Shown here: piece by piece, positions 10,956 to 24,700 of the stretch
Layout: the number at the start of each line of letters is the position of its first letter
Position numbering within the stretch: position 1 is the stretch's first letter
The notes under the pieces: model-generated
Told to the model about the DNA's origin: nothing
Databases searched by the model: none
What the model saw: only the letters and a program-made list of their open reading frames with translations
Translations under genes and position numbers: made by a program
From: Linnemannia schmuckeri
Taxonomy: Eukaryota; Mortierellomycota; Mortierellomycetes; Mortierellales; Mortierellaceae
NCBI GenBank assembly: GCA_029449235.1
Contig: JANATG010000020.1
Coordinates: 558,001-622,000 of the forward strand
DNA length: 64,000 nucleotides
Reading direction: 5' to 3'

Positions 10956-13742
10956 TTTGTGAAGGGATTATTATGAAAGTAGTGTTTATTATTCAGAAAA
11001 TTAAGGGAGAGAATGGAAAGTGTGAGGGAATGAAAGAAAGAGAATGCAAGAGAGAGTGCGAATGAAGGAAAGAGGAAAGAGTTGTGAATACAAGAATAAA
11101 AAAGAGGGGATGATGATATATGAAAAAGTGGGATATGAAAGAAAAACAAGTGAAAAAAGGGCGGAAGGGAAGAAAAAGATTAAATATGATGAAATGAAGT
11201 GCTGTGAAGGATGAAAATATTTTTACAGTTCTGAAGCGTTGAAGGGAGAGGAAAAGGGGCAAAAAATAAAAAAATAAAATGTGGGTGAAGTAGGTCTATT
11301 TATTCATTTCCCTCAAAGAAGGGCACTCTCTGGTCAAGTCAATGCTCAACTTACCATCCACTTCCTTCTCCCTTCATTCACTATTTCACACAAACCCGAT
11401 TTCAACCATAGCCCAGACCATTCTTTCGGTACCCTCCACTCCACACCAATTCCCATCCCTCTTTCACGTTCACATCCCACCTTCGCTGTTTTCCTTTCTT
11501 TGCTCCCTTCGGCATCTCCTTTCTTCTCCTCCCTCTTTTACTCAGCGCAAGACAAGTCCAGGAGCAACGGTCTCATCATCAGCGAACATCTAGCTGGATC
11601 GAACAAAAATCGACTCTGAAACATTAGACCATGACCGTCCCCCTTTTCCATCCATTTCCATTCGTCAACGTGCTAGGTTGATGGAAACCCGGAAGGAATA
11701 GGCCGATTCCTGTTCAAAAAGACTGTTGACGAGATCCTCAGATCCGGCGGATACAGAAGTACCATTGCCGTTTGGTGAAGAGGGGATAGGGTCATCATCA
11801 CCACCATCATGCGAGACAAGAAGGGGCAGTGGTAGTCAATTGGGTGTACCTTCATCTTGGTTGTCCGTTGTGTATCCTGGAGGCCAAGCAACCAAGCAAA
11901 AGCAAACACACGCTGCACGTCCCTCCTCTCTTCTCTCTTATTCCCTTGACATTCCTTTCTCGGATGTCCTCAAATGCATAACTCATGCCATATACACAAA
12001 CAGACATTCAAAATTTCCCTCACAACAATCATGCAGGCTTGCTCACCCATGACGAAGCAAGAAACAAACAACATTTTCAAGTGTACAATGTCTTGGATGC
12101 ACGAGGGAGGGAGTGAGAGCAAGCTCGTCATCTCATATGTTGTTTATTCTTTTTTCGACTCCTTCTTTTTCTTCCTTTACTTGTTGTTGTACCTCTCTTT
12201 ACTCCTCGGCGTCAACAATGAAAAATGCATGAAGAAGGAGGAAGGAGGATCTCGGAAGAGTATGATGAGAAGAATGGAAAACGTTCATCGGAGAAAGAAC
12301 ATATCGCCCAATGACGATGCTTGTTAGTTTTTTTTTGTAAGATCGCAAATGTGCGAAATGCAAAGAATGTACTACCCCTTCTTCCGATTGTCAAAGCGGT
12401 TCAGGGGGTGGGAAGACAGTTAATAAAAATTCTATCGGTTCAATCGCTCGCTATAAAGTATGTGAAAAGTTTGAGAGCAGACATTGCGCCATGTTGGAAC
12501 TAACAAAGAACAAGGGGCGGAGAGGAAAATAGTTAGGAGAAAAGAAAAACGTGGCGTTTGTCAAGGAAGAACTCTCAAGACTAAGACTTGTCCATCGAGG
12601 CGTCAACGACATCACTAACAGTTACAAGCAAGGGAGGACGAAGAACGCATGAATGAGTCATGAAATGAGAATGGCATATCGAACGAGAAAAGGAAGGTCC
12701 TTGCGTTGTTTGCCATGGGTAGCATTAATAAACAGATGGACGAGAGGACTCCCACGCATCCAGTAAAGGAAACTAACACCGAAGGGTAACGGAAAAACAA
12801 ACAAACAAAAATCTTATATTTTGTTCGTCCTTCCTCCTCTTCCACCCAGGAAAACACAATTGTTAACCATAAACTGCAAAATGGGCGTAGACAGATCTCA
12901 CACATCCACACACGCGAGTGATGGGCACGAAAGAGCCGCAGAAGAAGTGAGAGGAAACAGCAAGTACGAGATAAATGTTTTCTATCTTCTACATATTCGC
13001 AATTGTGCCATCGTTAGCTCAAAAGACGATCCACAACAAATCGCTGCTCGCAATCTTCCTCTTTCCTATCTTTGTATCTTTATCATCCTCCCTTTCCCAA
13101 CGCAATCAATAACAATGAAAAAAAGAGCAGAAAGGCTGAAGGGAACTCAAAATAAAATCCTCATCATCGACCTACTCACGAAAAAAAAAATAAGAAGCTT
13201 TCAGCGTCCGCTCCGATGAACCCCACTTCTCCGCATTTTGCAAATAATGGGGCTTCCGCTAAGAAATAAAGTGGAGTTGCTTTTTTTGTCCTGGGGTTGC
13301 TAAGTCCTCTTCCTTCATCCCCTTTCACATTCGGACCCAGAGACTGGACTGATCCACGTTTTTTTTCGATCCTCTATTACGATCCATATGCTACATATCC
13401 CGATGACCCCGATCTTGTCTATCACTCCGATGTTGCTTCGCCTAAACTGTTCCTGAAGGCACGCCACTAATTTTTTGCAGCGGTTTCGATCAGTTTGCAT
13501 AGTTCGATCCGTTCGGTTACTGGTACACGTGATGGTTTCCATGATTAGTGACAAACAGACGACGACAAGCATGCAAAAGGAAAACAAGCGATGAAAATGA
13601 TGAAATCGTCAAAAGAAAAGGTGAAGATACAGCTGATGATGCTATTATGAAAAATGTACAAACTACTCTCTCCTCATTACAGAAAAAAGGAATGTGAAAA
13701 TGCAAAAATGCGAAAGAGAAAAAGTCAATCCACAAAGCACTT
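10956..13742. other. Intergenic, no supportable gene
   Basis: 2.8 kb between the arrestin start (10955, minus) and the ferric reductase stop (13743, minus). The left part is the arrestin leader, purine-rich on the plus strand. At 11.64-11.90 kb the minus strand holds a short acidic/Ser-rich open stretch ending in a stop (near 11660), preceded by a T-rich AG acceptor-like site at about 11880. It could be a lone exon, but no partner was found. The remainder is AT-rich with homopolymer runs and looks like UTR and spacer. Confidence 0.5.
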
Positions 13743-16673
13743 TTATGGAGACCAAGTCTCGCGATGGAAATCAACTGACCACTTGGCCTTCCTGTTAGCC
13801 TTCTCAACAGTGTCCAAGAACCCGTCGGGTCCACCCACAAACACCGTCGTCGTCTTGCCAACCATCTCCTTGTTTCCCGAATCCGACTTCACAGCCTTGG
13901 TCGTGCCCATTCCGACATCCTCGGCCATCAGGTCAGCAATATACTCCTCGACATCCAAACGCGAAGGTTTAAACGTGATAGTGCCATCGTACTCCATGAT
14001 CTGGGCGCGAAGGACAGACTCAAGGTAGGCGCGGGTGTTGCCAGAGGTGGCACCGTCATCGGCAGCGGCTTTGGCGGCATCGGCCTCACGACGAGTGGCG
14101 CGACGACCTAGGTACATCAGGGCGTATCCGATGATCGAGGCGACACCGATCTGGACAACTCCGGGGGTCATGGTGTAGTTCCACATGCACTTATTGGTCA
14201 TGTTCTGGTCATAGATGCGGGTGGTTCGGCACCAGAACCACTTGTCCTCTCCGTAACCCTCAATGGGTGCATAACGGATTCCAATATAAGCGGCAAAGGG
14301 GATCAACAGCATAGCGGCGGTGATGAGCAAGTCGCGGGTGGCGTGGATGGTCGAAACGCGTGCAGAGTCAGCAGCCAAGAAAGTAGGCAAGACACGGCCA
14401 TGATACTGCTGCTGCTGGTTGTCAACAAGGATTTTACCAGAATCAATGGCATCAGACTTCTTGGCATCCCCAAGGAGCTGAGGCTTTTCGTCCTGGGCAA
14501 CAGTCGCAATGGACTCGACGGGGGAAGTAGGAAGGATGTTATCGCTGTTGTGGCGCTGGCTGACCTGGGTCTTAGTGTCAATGATGCTGCTGTTGCCGGA
14601 GCTGGTGATGACGCGGGGGGCCTTTTCAGCACGAGAGACATGGATTGAGGTTCTCAACCAGGAGGTGAAGCGGACATCGTGGGTGATCTGGTGCAAGAAG
14701 TCACCATACGAGTAGAGCTCGCTCTCGTAACGGAATGTGCAGATCAAGTACATGCGCAGGGTCTTTTGGGGGACACCGGAGGCAGCTTCAGCGTCAATGC
14801 GTGCGGCGATCGACTTGATCAATGGCATGAAAGTTGTAATAGCGGCACCAGCTACATAGAAAAAGTAGAAGAGAAAGCAAGTTGATTAGTTATTTGCTCG
14901 TTTTTTTTTTCAGTTCAATCTTGATCGAATGCAAAGAAAAAAAGTACGTACCAGCGAAGATGACAATCTCGTCAGAGCAGAGGTAGTCATGCATACGGTC
15001 ACCGAAGACACCCTCAATGTTCATAGGAAGGACAACAGACTTGCCACTTTGTCCACAGAGACCTGCCAGCTGACGAGTCCAGCTACCCCTGTTCTCACCA
15101 AACGTTCTGATGTATAGCGTCATCGTATAAGGATCCTCGGGCCAGTAAGAAGCAATGGTAAAAGGATGATAGATTTCCCCCAAGGATCTCAATTGCAGAG
15201 AGATATAATCGCCAGGGTAGTAAGGCTTCAGAGGTTCCAAGCGGTTCCTGGAAGTGATAACAAGGGTGACAATATCCGAGTGCTCGTCAAAGGAGCAGAT
15301 GACATCACGGCCGACAGAGAAGGCTTGAACAACCTTGGGGATGAAGCGATCGGCAAGAAAGAGGCACATCGAGGGGACAACATAGTACCAGGTCATGAAG
15401 TAAGGGTAATGCATGAGGGTTCCGGCAAGGGAAATGACGGTCAACCAGCGGTGAGAGACGATGAACAGCCAGTAACCGCGGCGACGGACCGCGGGAAGCG
15501 ACAACAGTCCCAATGCAAACATTGCAGCCTAATGAGACGAGAGTTATATAGTAAGGTGATATGTGGTTACTTACGGTGGTTCGTGAAAACCAGCGAAGCA
15601 TGGAAAAATGTGTAATATGCACTCATGCAGTGTGATTGCTACATACCAAAGCCACAAAGCCGACGATATTCTGGGGTCCTCTGGTCTCTCCATCAAAGTT
15701 AATCTCATCAGCCAAAGCATTTTCAAGACCGATATGGATCATGTAGCCGACTATGCGCGTTTTTTTTGTTGATTGGGTGATGGACAGAAGGAGGGAAAAT
15801 GGATGTTAGTTCAACATTCATGAATACATATGAGCATGTTCTTATTGACACCAGGAGCATGATGAAAAAAAAAACAAGCTAAAGTTGATCAAAAAAGAAC
15901 TTACTGGTGTGGACAGTAGACCAGAAGATGATGGCGAAACCCATTCCACGGTGGAGAGGCAAGAGATCGGCGTAGGTGAATCCGAGGGCATGGAGCATCG
16001 AGCGGCGAAGAACAAGGAGCAAGATCATGCCGCAGGCTCCCATGGCAGCGTAACCACTTCCGAATCCGATGTGAGCTAGTATTGCAGAGGAAGGAGGGAT
16101 GAGGAACAAAAAAAGGGGGGAGATGTCGATCAGTGATCGCTGATCCACAAACGAAACATACGGTTTCACTCCAAGATCAATGGCCAATAGTTGAGAATAT
16201 GTACCTGACCAAATGGCAAGAGGACTGTCCTCGCCCGGTTTATCAAGGGCCTTGCCAATGTTGTGCGAGATAGGCTGGATGAACCAAACCATGTTGACCG
16301 CAAAGGCAATGAACGACAGAAACCAGTACTTGACCGTGTACCCGAAATAGGCATCCTTCTTCTCCCAGAACGAGATCTGGTTCAATCTCCTTGCAACACG
16401 CTCACTCAACGTCAGGGTAGAAGGCCACGAGACCTGGCTAATGCTTCGCTGGAAGATCGAATCGGCGCGGTAGTAGTGACCCCAAATAGTGACAAAGTGA
16501 GAGATGATGGCCGGCGAGATGCAGTAACCCCAGAAATAGTAGTCGCGGAGTCCGACAAAGTAGACCTCCAGGACCTCGTTCTTGGTGATCCAGAGCCAAC
16601 TGTAGTCTCCAATCCAAAAGACAATGAGCACCAGCGCTCCCAAGACTGCGACAACCTTGTATATTTCCACCAT
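13743..16673 (-). CDS. Ferric-chelate reductase / NOX-type flavocytochrome
   Basis: Five exons (16205-16673, 15905-16075, 15647-15750, 14952-15528, 13743-14851) join in phase to 809 aa. The N-terminal half has multiple membrane segments with heme-ligand histidines: LLPLHRGMGFAIIFWSTVHTIG (about residues 195-215) and, one helix pair later, VSHRWLTVISLAGTLMHYP. The intervening helix ends LPAVRRRGYWLF, as in FRE proteins. The FAD site is YHPFTIASYW. The NAD(P)-binding part shows VIFAGAGAA, split by the last intron, and a C-terminal VFVGGPDGFLDTVE, equivalent to the CGP-type motif of the family. FRE enzymes pass electrons from NADPH across the plasma membrane to extracellular Fe(III)/Cu(II). Odd: between the two NAD motifs sits a 170-residue insert. 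It carries two additional hydrophobic segments (about 614-634 and 671-688) bracketing a loop with two Cys and two N-glycosylation sequons. The start ATG is at 16673; an earlier out-of-frame ATG lies at 16678. Confidence 0.92.
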
Positions 16674-19600
16674 TGCATGTGTTGATGTTATGTGGTAGAG
16701 GTGGTAGAGGTGGTCAAAGGCTGTGAAAAATAAGGTATGATAGGATGTACGAAAGCAAAAAAAAGGAGAGATGGACAGCAGCGCTGAAGATCTGGAGGGT
16801 ACTTTTTTAGGCTGAAGGGGGTAGTGGCGGTGGTGCAGTGGTAAAGCTGAGCAACGAACAAATGCAACCAGTGGGAAAGGCCCTCTTTTATAGACAAGTT
16901 TCCTCCTTCACCTGTTCTCCTTCACCTGTCGAATTTTTTTTGTAGTGGTTTTCCGGGCAGCCGCGTCCCGAGGATTTGATCGCACAAAAGATACATTAGT
17001 AACTGTAGTATGAAAAAAGAGAACGAACTAGAAAAAAGGTACCACTTGCGTTGATGATGAATAGTTGAGGGATTGTTCTTTGTCGGAGAGGTCTAGGCCG
17101 AGCGGCCGGGAAGGAAAGAGGAAGGAAAGAGGAGGGAAAGTGAGGGAGTCATGCAGTCGTGGCGTTGTTTTTTGGAGTGAGTGTAAGCGAATGAATGAAT
17201 GAATGGATGTGTGTGTGTGTGTGTTTCGGATGCGCGGGCGACCGTATGGTATCATTTACAGGGTACTGTAGAGATAGAGTAGAGTTGGACACCTACCATT
17301 ATCGGCTTAGTGGTAAGCAGTTAGTGGCTAATGGCAGAATTGACGGACCTGAAAAAAATCAACAAAAAAGAGGGTCAGCAAGTACACACCTGAGATCGAA
17401 AAAAGGACAGAGAATTAGAGAGAAAAAGAGAGATGGGCGTAACACGAGAAAGAAAGGAAAAGGAAAGGAAAGGACGCTGGTTTTTTTTTCCTGTCAAAAA
17501 AGGTTGTGTTATTCAGCGATCCCTGCTCTCCTTCTCTCTTTCTATTCCTCCTGCCTGTCCCCACCGGTCCCCTTTGTTACATGATACTCGTTCCTCCTTT
17601 CTTGCGATCTGGTACGATAGATTAGTACAGTACCCTTAGCACGTCTTTTTTTATTCTTTCCCTTTTCTTCTCATAGCCTTTTATATTCATTATCAGATGG
17701 TTCTCCATTTGGTCATGTATTCTCCCGTGCCATAAACCTAAAAAAAACTAGAGAAAAATGTGTTGTTTTTATCTGATCCCCATTATGTTTTTTTATCTGA
17801 TCCTCCGTTTTTGTACTGACTTGTGCCTGTGAGTAGGAAATAGCATGTCTCTGCCTTGACTTGTCCCTCTGCCTTCTGTGTTTGTGTTTAGATTTTTTTA
17901 AGCCCAGATCCCTGTTGCCTTGCTGCTTGTCTCTCTGTCCCTCTCTCCCTCTCTCTTTTCTCTCAGTCTTTTCTCACTCAGTCTTCCCTCATGGCTGAAA
18001 ACGGAATGAAATAGGACTGGTAGCCTACAAACACTGAACTTAAAAACTATCAAGGGCAATAGTACAACAGCTACACATAACAAAAAAACGGCCCAGGGTC
18101 CCCGCATGCTACTTTGGGAAAGTACCACCACACGCTCCCCCATCAACAACAACTCAGTATGGAAACACCCAAAAACCAAAACGAGAAGCACATTTCCTAC
18201 CCGATTTGAAAGTCCACACCACAACACACAATACATTTGGCGCATTTGTTTGTTTGCTTTCAAATAGCGTTTCGTCATTTGCCTCATCGAGTTTGGTTGA
18301 ATGTGTATTTTTTCCTCCCTTAGGTCACTCTATTTTTCTTTCTTCGTCTTCTTTTGCCACAATTACCCGTGTTTTGTTTGTTGCGATCCATGTGTAAGGT
18401 AGAGTAGGTACCATCTCTCTCTATCACTCTCTCCAACATGCAGTGTCACCCGAAGATGGCGAAGAAACAATGGCTACTAAACTCCTCTTCCTCTCTTACG
18501 ACCTCTTTCCTTATTCTCTCTGCACGACTGTAGCCATCAGCATGTAAAATGATAAACAAAAAAACACAACAAGAAGACGAATCGATGTCCGCCCCCATAA
18601 TCTCGAAAAAGCCGAATCATTGAGAAGTGAAAGCCGACAAATACAAACCATTAGGAAGAAATTTCTGCGTTTTGCAGGATAGCAAAAAAGATGGGCAATG
18701 GACTCCCGACCTTGTACTTCTCTCTCTTTTTTTCTTTCTCTCTCTTCGACCTCTCTCGGGGTTCCGAGGTCTGTCTCGGGCTTTACCGAGGATGCGGGAG
18801 TAGAATGAAAGTCAGGAGAAGTAGGAGTTGAGAAACGTTGTACTAGATCGAATATGAAGGAGGGGGAGAAAGATAGAGAGAGTGGGAGGAGTGATATTCA
18901 ATGTATGTAGCAGAGCTCATGTACGGTAGATCTAGAAGCGTGGCGTAGACCCTTCTTGGAGGAAAGAAGAATATGCAGACTAAAAAGTCTTGAGAGTTGA
19001 AAAAAACAAAGGGCGATCAAGTGATCCCCTCTGATCAGCCATGTGGAAGAAGACAATGAGAACTTGGATGGAAAGATGGAGTAGTTAAGGAAAGTGGAAA
19101 AGAAGGAGGACGAGGGTGTTCATCTCCAAAGTATTTTCATGCAAAATGATGCAGACGATGCTAATGGTACGCCGAACAACATTGGGAATATCATCGTCTA
19201 TTTGTTATCGCGTTGCTGCGTGATCCATTTAAGAGATCGTAGACGAGCTGCAGAAAGTGTAGCTCATTGGTGCTGTTGTTGTTTTGGCATCGCGGCTTTG
19301 TATTTCAAAGATGGGCGCGCTGATATGACTCAAGGTAAGTAGGTAAACAAAACAATCAATCGCACTCGCATCTGGCCAACAATCATCAAGTACGGATAAA
19401 AAAAGGACTAGTGTAAAAAGCAGGAGCAAGATCTGCTAAGTTCTCTCCGTGGGAATCTCGCTATCATGAGGTGTACTGTACCCCCAAGCGACGAAGAATT
19501 TTCTTCCAATTCAGCATCGATCGGTCGATTCCGTGGCAGATCGATATTCTAGTCCCGCTCGTGTATTTTTTTGAGCTGCGCGGGATTAAATAATGTGAAC

Positions 19601-21732
19601 ACTAAAAAATAAAGATCAAGTGGCTAAGCTGCTCATAAGTAAGAGCAGAGAGAGGCTCAACTGAGAAATGAGAACCAACGAAACATGTCTTTCAATCCCC
19701 TTCATGTCTGTACGGCACTGGGGGCATCCTGGAGACTGCAACCGGCGCCTGGAAGTGGCGGATCAAATTCTCTCGTTGAATGAATGTGCTCTACCTCATC
19801 GTTCAGCCGGAACCCGGAAAAATTGGTGGCGTAAGAGAGTTCAAACCAAATTAGTGTTCAAGATAAGGTTGTTTGTAGCGGAACTGGGTGCAACCACAGT
19901 GGTAGTGGGAAGTATGTGTGACAGAGAATGAAAATAGAATTCGAAGGGATCCTTGTCAGTCTGACTGTGAGAACCACTATATTCTGAGATCCGATCCAGG
20001 AACACTATAATAGTAAAAAAAAAAAACAATAAGCTCGATATCTTGTAGTCGCGTCTTGTATATCAGACCTAGTACGAGTTGCGGTTGTACCTATATCTCA
20101 ATCTGGCAGCGGAAGTGTATGAGCTTTTGATACCAACCAAGAGAATCATCCCAAAGAAAGCAAACAGGGGCCACGAGGGAAAGTTCACAAGGAGTAAAGA
20201 AGGGGAATTGAAATGCGAAGAGGACAAGGTTAAGGGAGCCAAGGTGAACAGGAGCTTTTCGAAGGAACTGGATAATTCTAATCGCCCTCCACTTTGTACT
20301 CTAAAACAAGTATTCATGCGGATTCAAAGAAGCAGAGCCAGATTGATCGAAAGGAGGCGAGAGAGAGAGAGAGAGAGACAGAGAGAAGAATGGTAAAATC
20401 GTTAAAATGGGGTCACTGGTACTCCAATTGAAGGAGCGAAGAAAGACACATTATTAGCCCTCACCCCCCAAAGTATCATAATACGACGATGTCATGGTTG
20501 TTAGTTCGTTGAAAGAGGGCCTTAAAAGTACAACAAACGGAGGTGTTCCTGAATTGATTTTGGCGACTGCATCAGTCTCACTGATCTTCATTGAGAACAA
20601 ACGCGTTGATGCTGGTCAAGTTTGAGATGGAATTGAACGCGAACAGGAGCACGCAATAATTGAACGAGACATCAGACGTCCATTTGCTTGAGGACCGCAG
20701 TTTCTTGCTGTGTAACCCTTGCACATTTCAAATTGACTTATTCGTTCGTCTATGGTAAACGCTCTTTGGATTGATGCCAGCAGCCATCAATGCTGGTTCG
20801 AGGATGTCAAAAGGGTGCTTGCGAAGACCGCGGCGGCCAGGGAAATTCAAGGCCTTTTGGGTCCGGTGAGAATGCTGCCGATAGGATAAGGTGAAAGCAA
20901 AGGTGAAAGTGGTGTTGTCACGTCGAGTTGTTGAGTTGTCTAAGTGTCGAAGTGTTGCTGTCGAGTAGTCAAAAGTGTGTTGTTTGGAAGGAAAGGCGGA
21001 TAACAATGAACAACTAAAAGAGAAAAATCCATCGCTTTGTGCTGACAGTGTTTCTTGTCGTTGGTTCCAGACTGTTGCTGACCGAGGGAAAGCTCTGGTG
21101 GTTTTGACGAGTTCCAGTGGCGTTGATGCAACGGAGAGAGGATGTGGACTTGAAGGCTTGTCCATCGTCACTCACATAAGACACGCAATCCTGCTAGGTC
21201 TGACTTTGGTCATTGAATGACATGGTCGACTGGCACAGGTCTGTAACATGCACGCGCAAGTGGCCACGATTAGAACAAAGAGAAGAGTAAAAAGGAAGGT
21301 CAGCAATGGTTCGTCTTGTTTGTTCTGCTCTTTCGTTTCGCAATCAACACCACCCATGCCACAACCAAGTTTGTCTTCGTAACGATCGCTGCGAGGTTGA
21401 CTTTTAGGACTGAGAGCTGTTTGATACTCGAGAACAACGGACTGTCTTTCTTCGTGCCATTTTTGAATTTTGTTAAAAAATGAAAAAAGCGGTGGTAAAT
21501 GTTCTCATCGTCAAACCAAATATCGTCCACAAGCACACGAATAATATGGGCAACAAACACTCGAGGGAACATGGACCCTTGCAATAAAGCAAGATATTTT
21601 TGAATTCAAGTATGTTGCCAAAAGTCATGAATCCCTAAAGCTGTCAAAACTGCCAAAGTACGACTGCAATAAAAAAAAACTTCAAAAAAAAAAAATGACA
21701 CCAGGACCAGAAAAGGCATGAAAACACAGGGG
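16674..21732. other. Gene-poor 5 kb region
   Basis: Bounded by the ferric reductase start and the stop of the homeodomain-like gene. Nothing here passes as a gene. The first 400 bases are the reductase leader, including a GAGGTGGTA tandem repeat at about 16690-16715. A (GT)n tract lies near 17205-17224 and an (AG)n tract near 20360-20380. Around 20.73-21.17 kb the minus strand has a 147-codon open frame whose last 45 residues look moderately protein-like (it contains PFDILEPALMAAGINPKSVY), but the upstream part is low-grade and I recognise no family. It could be a relic or a lone exon. Confidence 0.5.
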
Positions 21733-24700
21733 CTACTCCTGGCGCTCCTGTTCGCGTCTTTTTTCCCACTCGCTCATCGTATGTTCGACCTCGAACTCTT
21801 CATGCTTATCATCCCTCATACTCGACATATGAGCAGAAGAACCTCCATGGTCCCGACGGTCCCGCCGATTATCCACTCGTCGACGACTGTGTCCCCGTCC
21901 GTGGTCATAACTCAGTTGGTTCGTGCTTGCTGATGTTGGACGCCTCGAGCTCCGTGCTCGCAAAGACTTGTCCCTGGCTCGTCGAGTGTTGTCATCAGAG
22001 CGGCGGAACGTGTCTACCTCGTACTCTTCAAAATCATATCCGTAATGATGATCGTGGCTTCCACTCCTGTGATGCGACTGTCTCTGATAACCATTTAAGC
22101 TTCGTTCGTCATGGTCGCTTCGGTGATAGCTGTAGTTGTCGTGATGTCCATGATGTGAGTGGCGGTCAGACTCACGGTTGAGGTCGCGGTGTCCTCGGTC
22201 ATGGTGTTCAGGATTACCGTTCGAGCCCAGATGTTCCTCTGTATGGTGGCGTCTGCTATTGCTGTGCTGACTCCTGCTGCGTTTGCTGGGAGACGATGGG
22301 TAAGTGAGCCTATTTCCGCCGCCATCGTCGTCGTCTCGAAACTGTCGAATGCTGCGACCACTCGACGTCCTGGTATGTCTTTCTGGTCTTGTTGTTCGAG
22401 AATCATCATGCTGTATAACGTCGTTCTGAGGCTGATTGCAAGAGTTGAAATTCGGATGTGGAGTGACGATAGTCGAGAAAAGCGGATGCTGATTCGAAGG
22501 CCGGGACGGTGAAGAGGGTGGTGGTAGCAAGCGAGAAGTATGAACGGGCTCCATATTGATAGGCTGAGGATTGTAGAATCCTTTTGGAGAGGGTTGACGT
22601 GGCTGTTCATGGACATCGACCGACTTGTTGTTGTTACATGAGGAGATGACGTTGCCGTCGCCACTGGGGAAGAACGATGCTGAAGCAGTCGGCAGCTTTA
22701 TCATATTAATGGAGCTATCATGGACTATGAAATAGAAACAAAAAATATGTCACCAACGTCTTGAGGCACTATAAGAAATGTAAGCACCTCATGCCATTCG
22801 AGACGAGAGCACGACGTAAGTGTACCTGGCTTGATACCTTGTGGGACACGTTGGAGATGATGCGTATTCCAGTAGGTTCCAGTATCAGCAGTTCTAGAGG
22901 AGTGCCGACGGTCATTGAGTGGATAGTGACGTCCCGACTGAGCATGCTGGGGCTGGTGAGGAGTAGATGTCACATGTGAAAGTGCCTTGTGAGGTAGAAA
23001 TGATGTTGATGCGAACAGTGCTGGAGCTATAGGCTCTGGGGAGTACGGTGAGCGGCTACCATCGCGTGAGAATTGATGCTGCGTATGCAGTTGAGGCGGC
23101 GGGATTTCATCCGCATGGATGACGATGCTTTGAAGGTCGACTTTCCTGTGAGAAAGGCTCTTAGAAGCGATGGTGCCTGCGTGGATGGTCTGCGGACGAA
23201 GTTTGAGTGGACGTGGCCTGAGTGACCTTCCTCGGGACTCAGGCGCAGACTGATCCCGTTTACGTGATGACCCTCGAGAATCCGATCGACGCCGTCTGCC
23301 TGGAGACCTGTCCCGAGATCTGTTGCTGTAATCTTCATCCTCTGAACGACCTCTGTCTGTCCTGTACCCACCTATGCCCCTGTGCTCCTTGTACCGCTGC
23401 TCATCGTCGTACTCTCGGTGACGCTCAGCTTCCTCCTTCCTGCGGTCCATGTCCCGCCGTCGACTGGCGATTTTCTCCAGTTCAATTGCCTGTTGATCAG
23501 CATAATCAGCAATGCCACTCGCGTAAACCGTGAATGACCCGCGACTATCGTATCTCGACTCTGGGTTTTGGCCAAAATAGGAAGGCAAGTGATTGTGTGG
23601 ATGGTGGTGTAGATTTGGTTCACCAAAATGTGCTTGTGCGGGCAGAGTCGGTGTTGTTGTTTTGAGAGGTAAAGAATGTTGCATGATCCGGTCAATAGGC
23701 GCCATTGTAATTGCTGTTGGCGACTGATATTGTTGCGAGACCGTTCCTGGTGTTAATGATTGGGCTATCTCCAAATTGGTGGTGGTAGACTCGGACGGCT
23801 GCTCCTGCACTGGCTGTTTTTCACGTCGTTTCGCAACGAGCGCGCCATACTCCTTGAAAAATGGTGGCGGGCTCCCCAGAGTGGGACCCTCGACTCTTTC
23901 CAGCTTCCTGACATCAACGGCGTTCTTCAAAGAAGAGGCAAGATCCTGAGCCGTAAATCTGCTGTCGTCTCCATCTTTCGCATCCTCATCCTCATCGTCG
24001 TCTCGATCGCCGTCATTATTGTCGCTCGTATGGATAACTTTCCGCTTCCTGGAGGCGGACTTTGCTCGAATGGGAGCGACGTTCGATCCTTTTGAGCTTC
24101 GAGTCCTAGGTAGCGCTGTTGACCGTGCGCGATTCCGCTCTCGTCGCTTTTGCGCCTCCGCGCTCTGATGTAACTCCAAAAACTTTTTCCTGCTCTCCGC
24201 CCCTGCCACGGGATCCCCTACAAGACCTGGTGTCGGTACACTAGACGGGGACGCCGCCTTCTCCGTCAAACGAATACTGCTAGTATCGCTGCTACCGATT
24301 TCCTGTGCTGTTAAAGAATTTTCGTCGGAAGGGACGACGTTGGATGTTGTGTCCAGCGAAATTGTATTTGTCGTTGATCCTGCTGATGGCACTCTCCGTG
24401 AGCTCGGTGCTGGGAGCAAGATGACCGGCGTCAAATATCGTCGTTTGCTGTTTGTCTGCGGAGGTTCTGTCGATTGTGACTGACTGAATGTAGACAATGA
24501 TGCTGGCGACAGTTGTTGCGATTCTGTCTGTGTTATTGGTGCGGGAGCAGGCTGAATCGCGGTCGACGTTGGCTGTAGCTTGGGCTTCTTTTTGAAACTT
24601 CCCAGAGGTCGGCCCCGTTTCCTGACAGGTTTATCGTTGGATCCTTGCACAGCTGCCTTGAAAGGACCGGAGGTTTTTAAAGGACCCCCTGGTGCCCGAA

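Noticed and set aside
11640..11900. Possible lone minus-strand exon with acidic/Ser-rich coding-like frame and T-rich acceptor
   Set aside because: No donor partner or second exon was found, and an in-frame TGA interrupts the obvious frame; too weak to call a gene.
12600..12650. Short minus-strand segment reading SDVVDASMDKS before a stop, after TTAG
   Set aside because: Looks like a C-terminal exon but is ten codons long with nothing attached upstream.
15560..15610. Possible mini-exon (FSMLRWFSRTT, followed by GTAAGT) in the third intron of the ferric reductase
   Set aside because: Direct joining of 15647 to 15528 is already in phase and gives the expected FRE helix; the mini-exon has no good acceptor.
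22159..22664. Overlapping frames within the second exon of the homeodomain-like gene
   Set aside because: Alternative-frame shadows of the His/Arg/Ser-rich coding sequence; the chosen frame is the only one that joins the first exon in phase.
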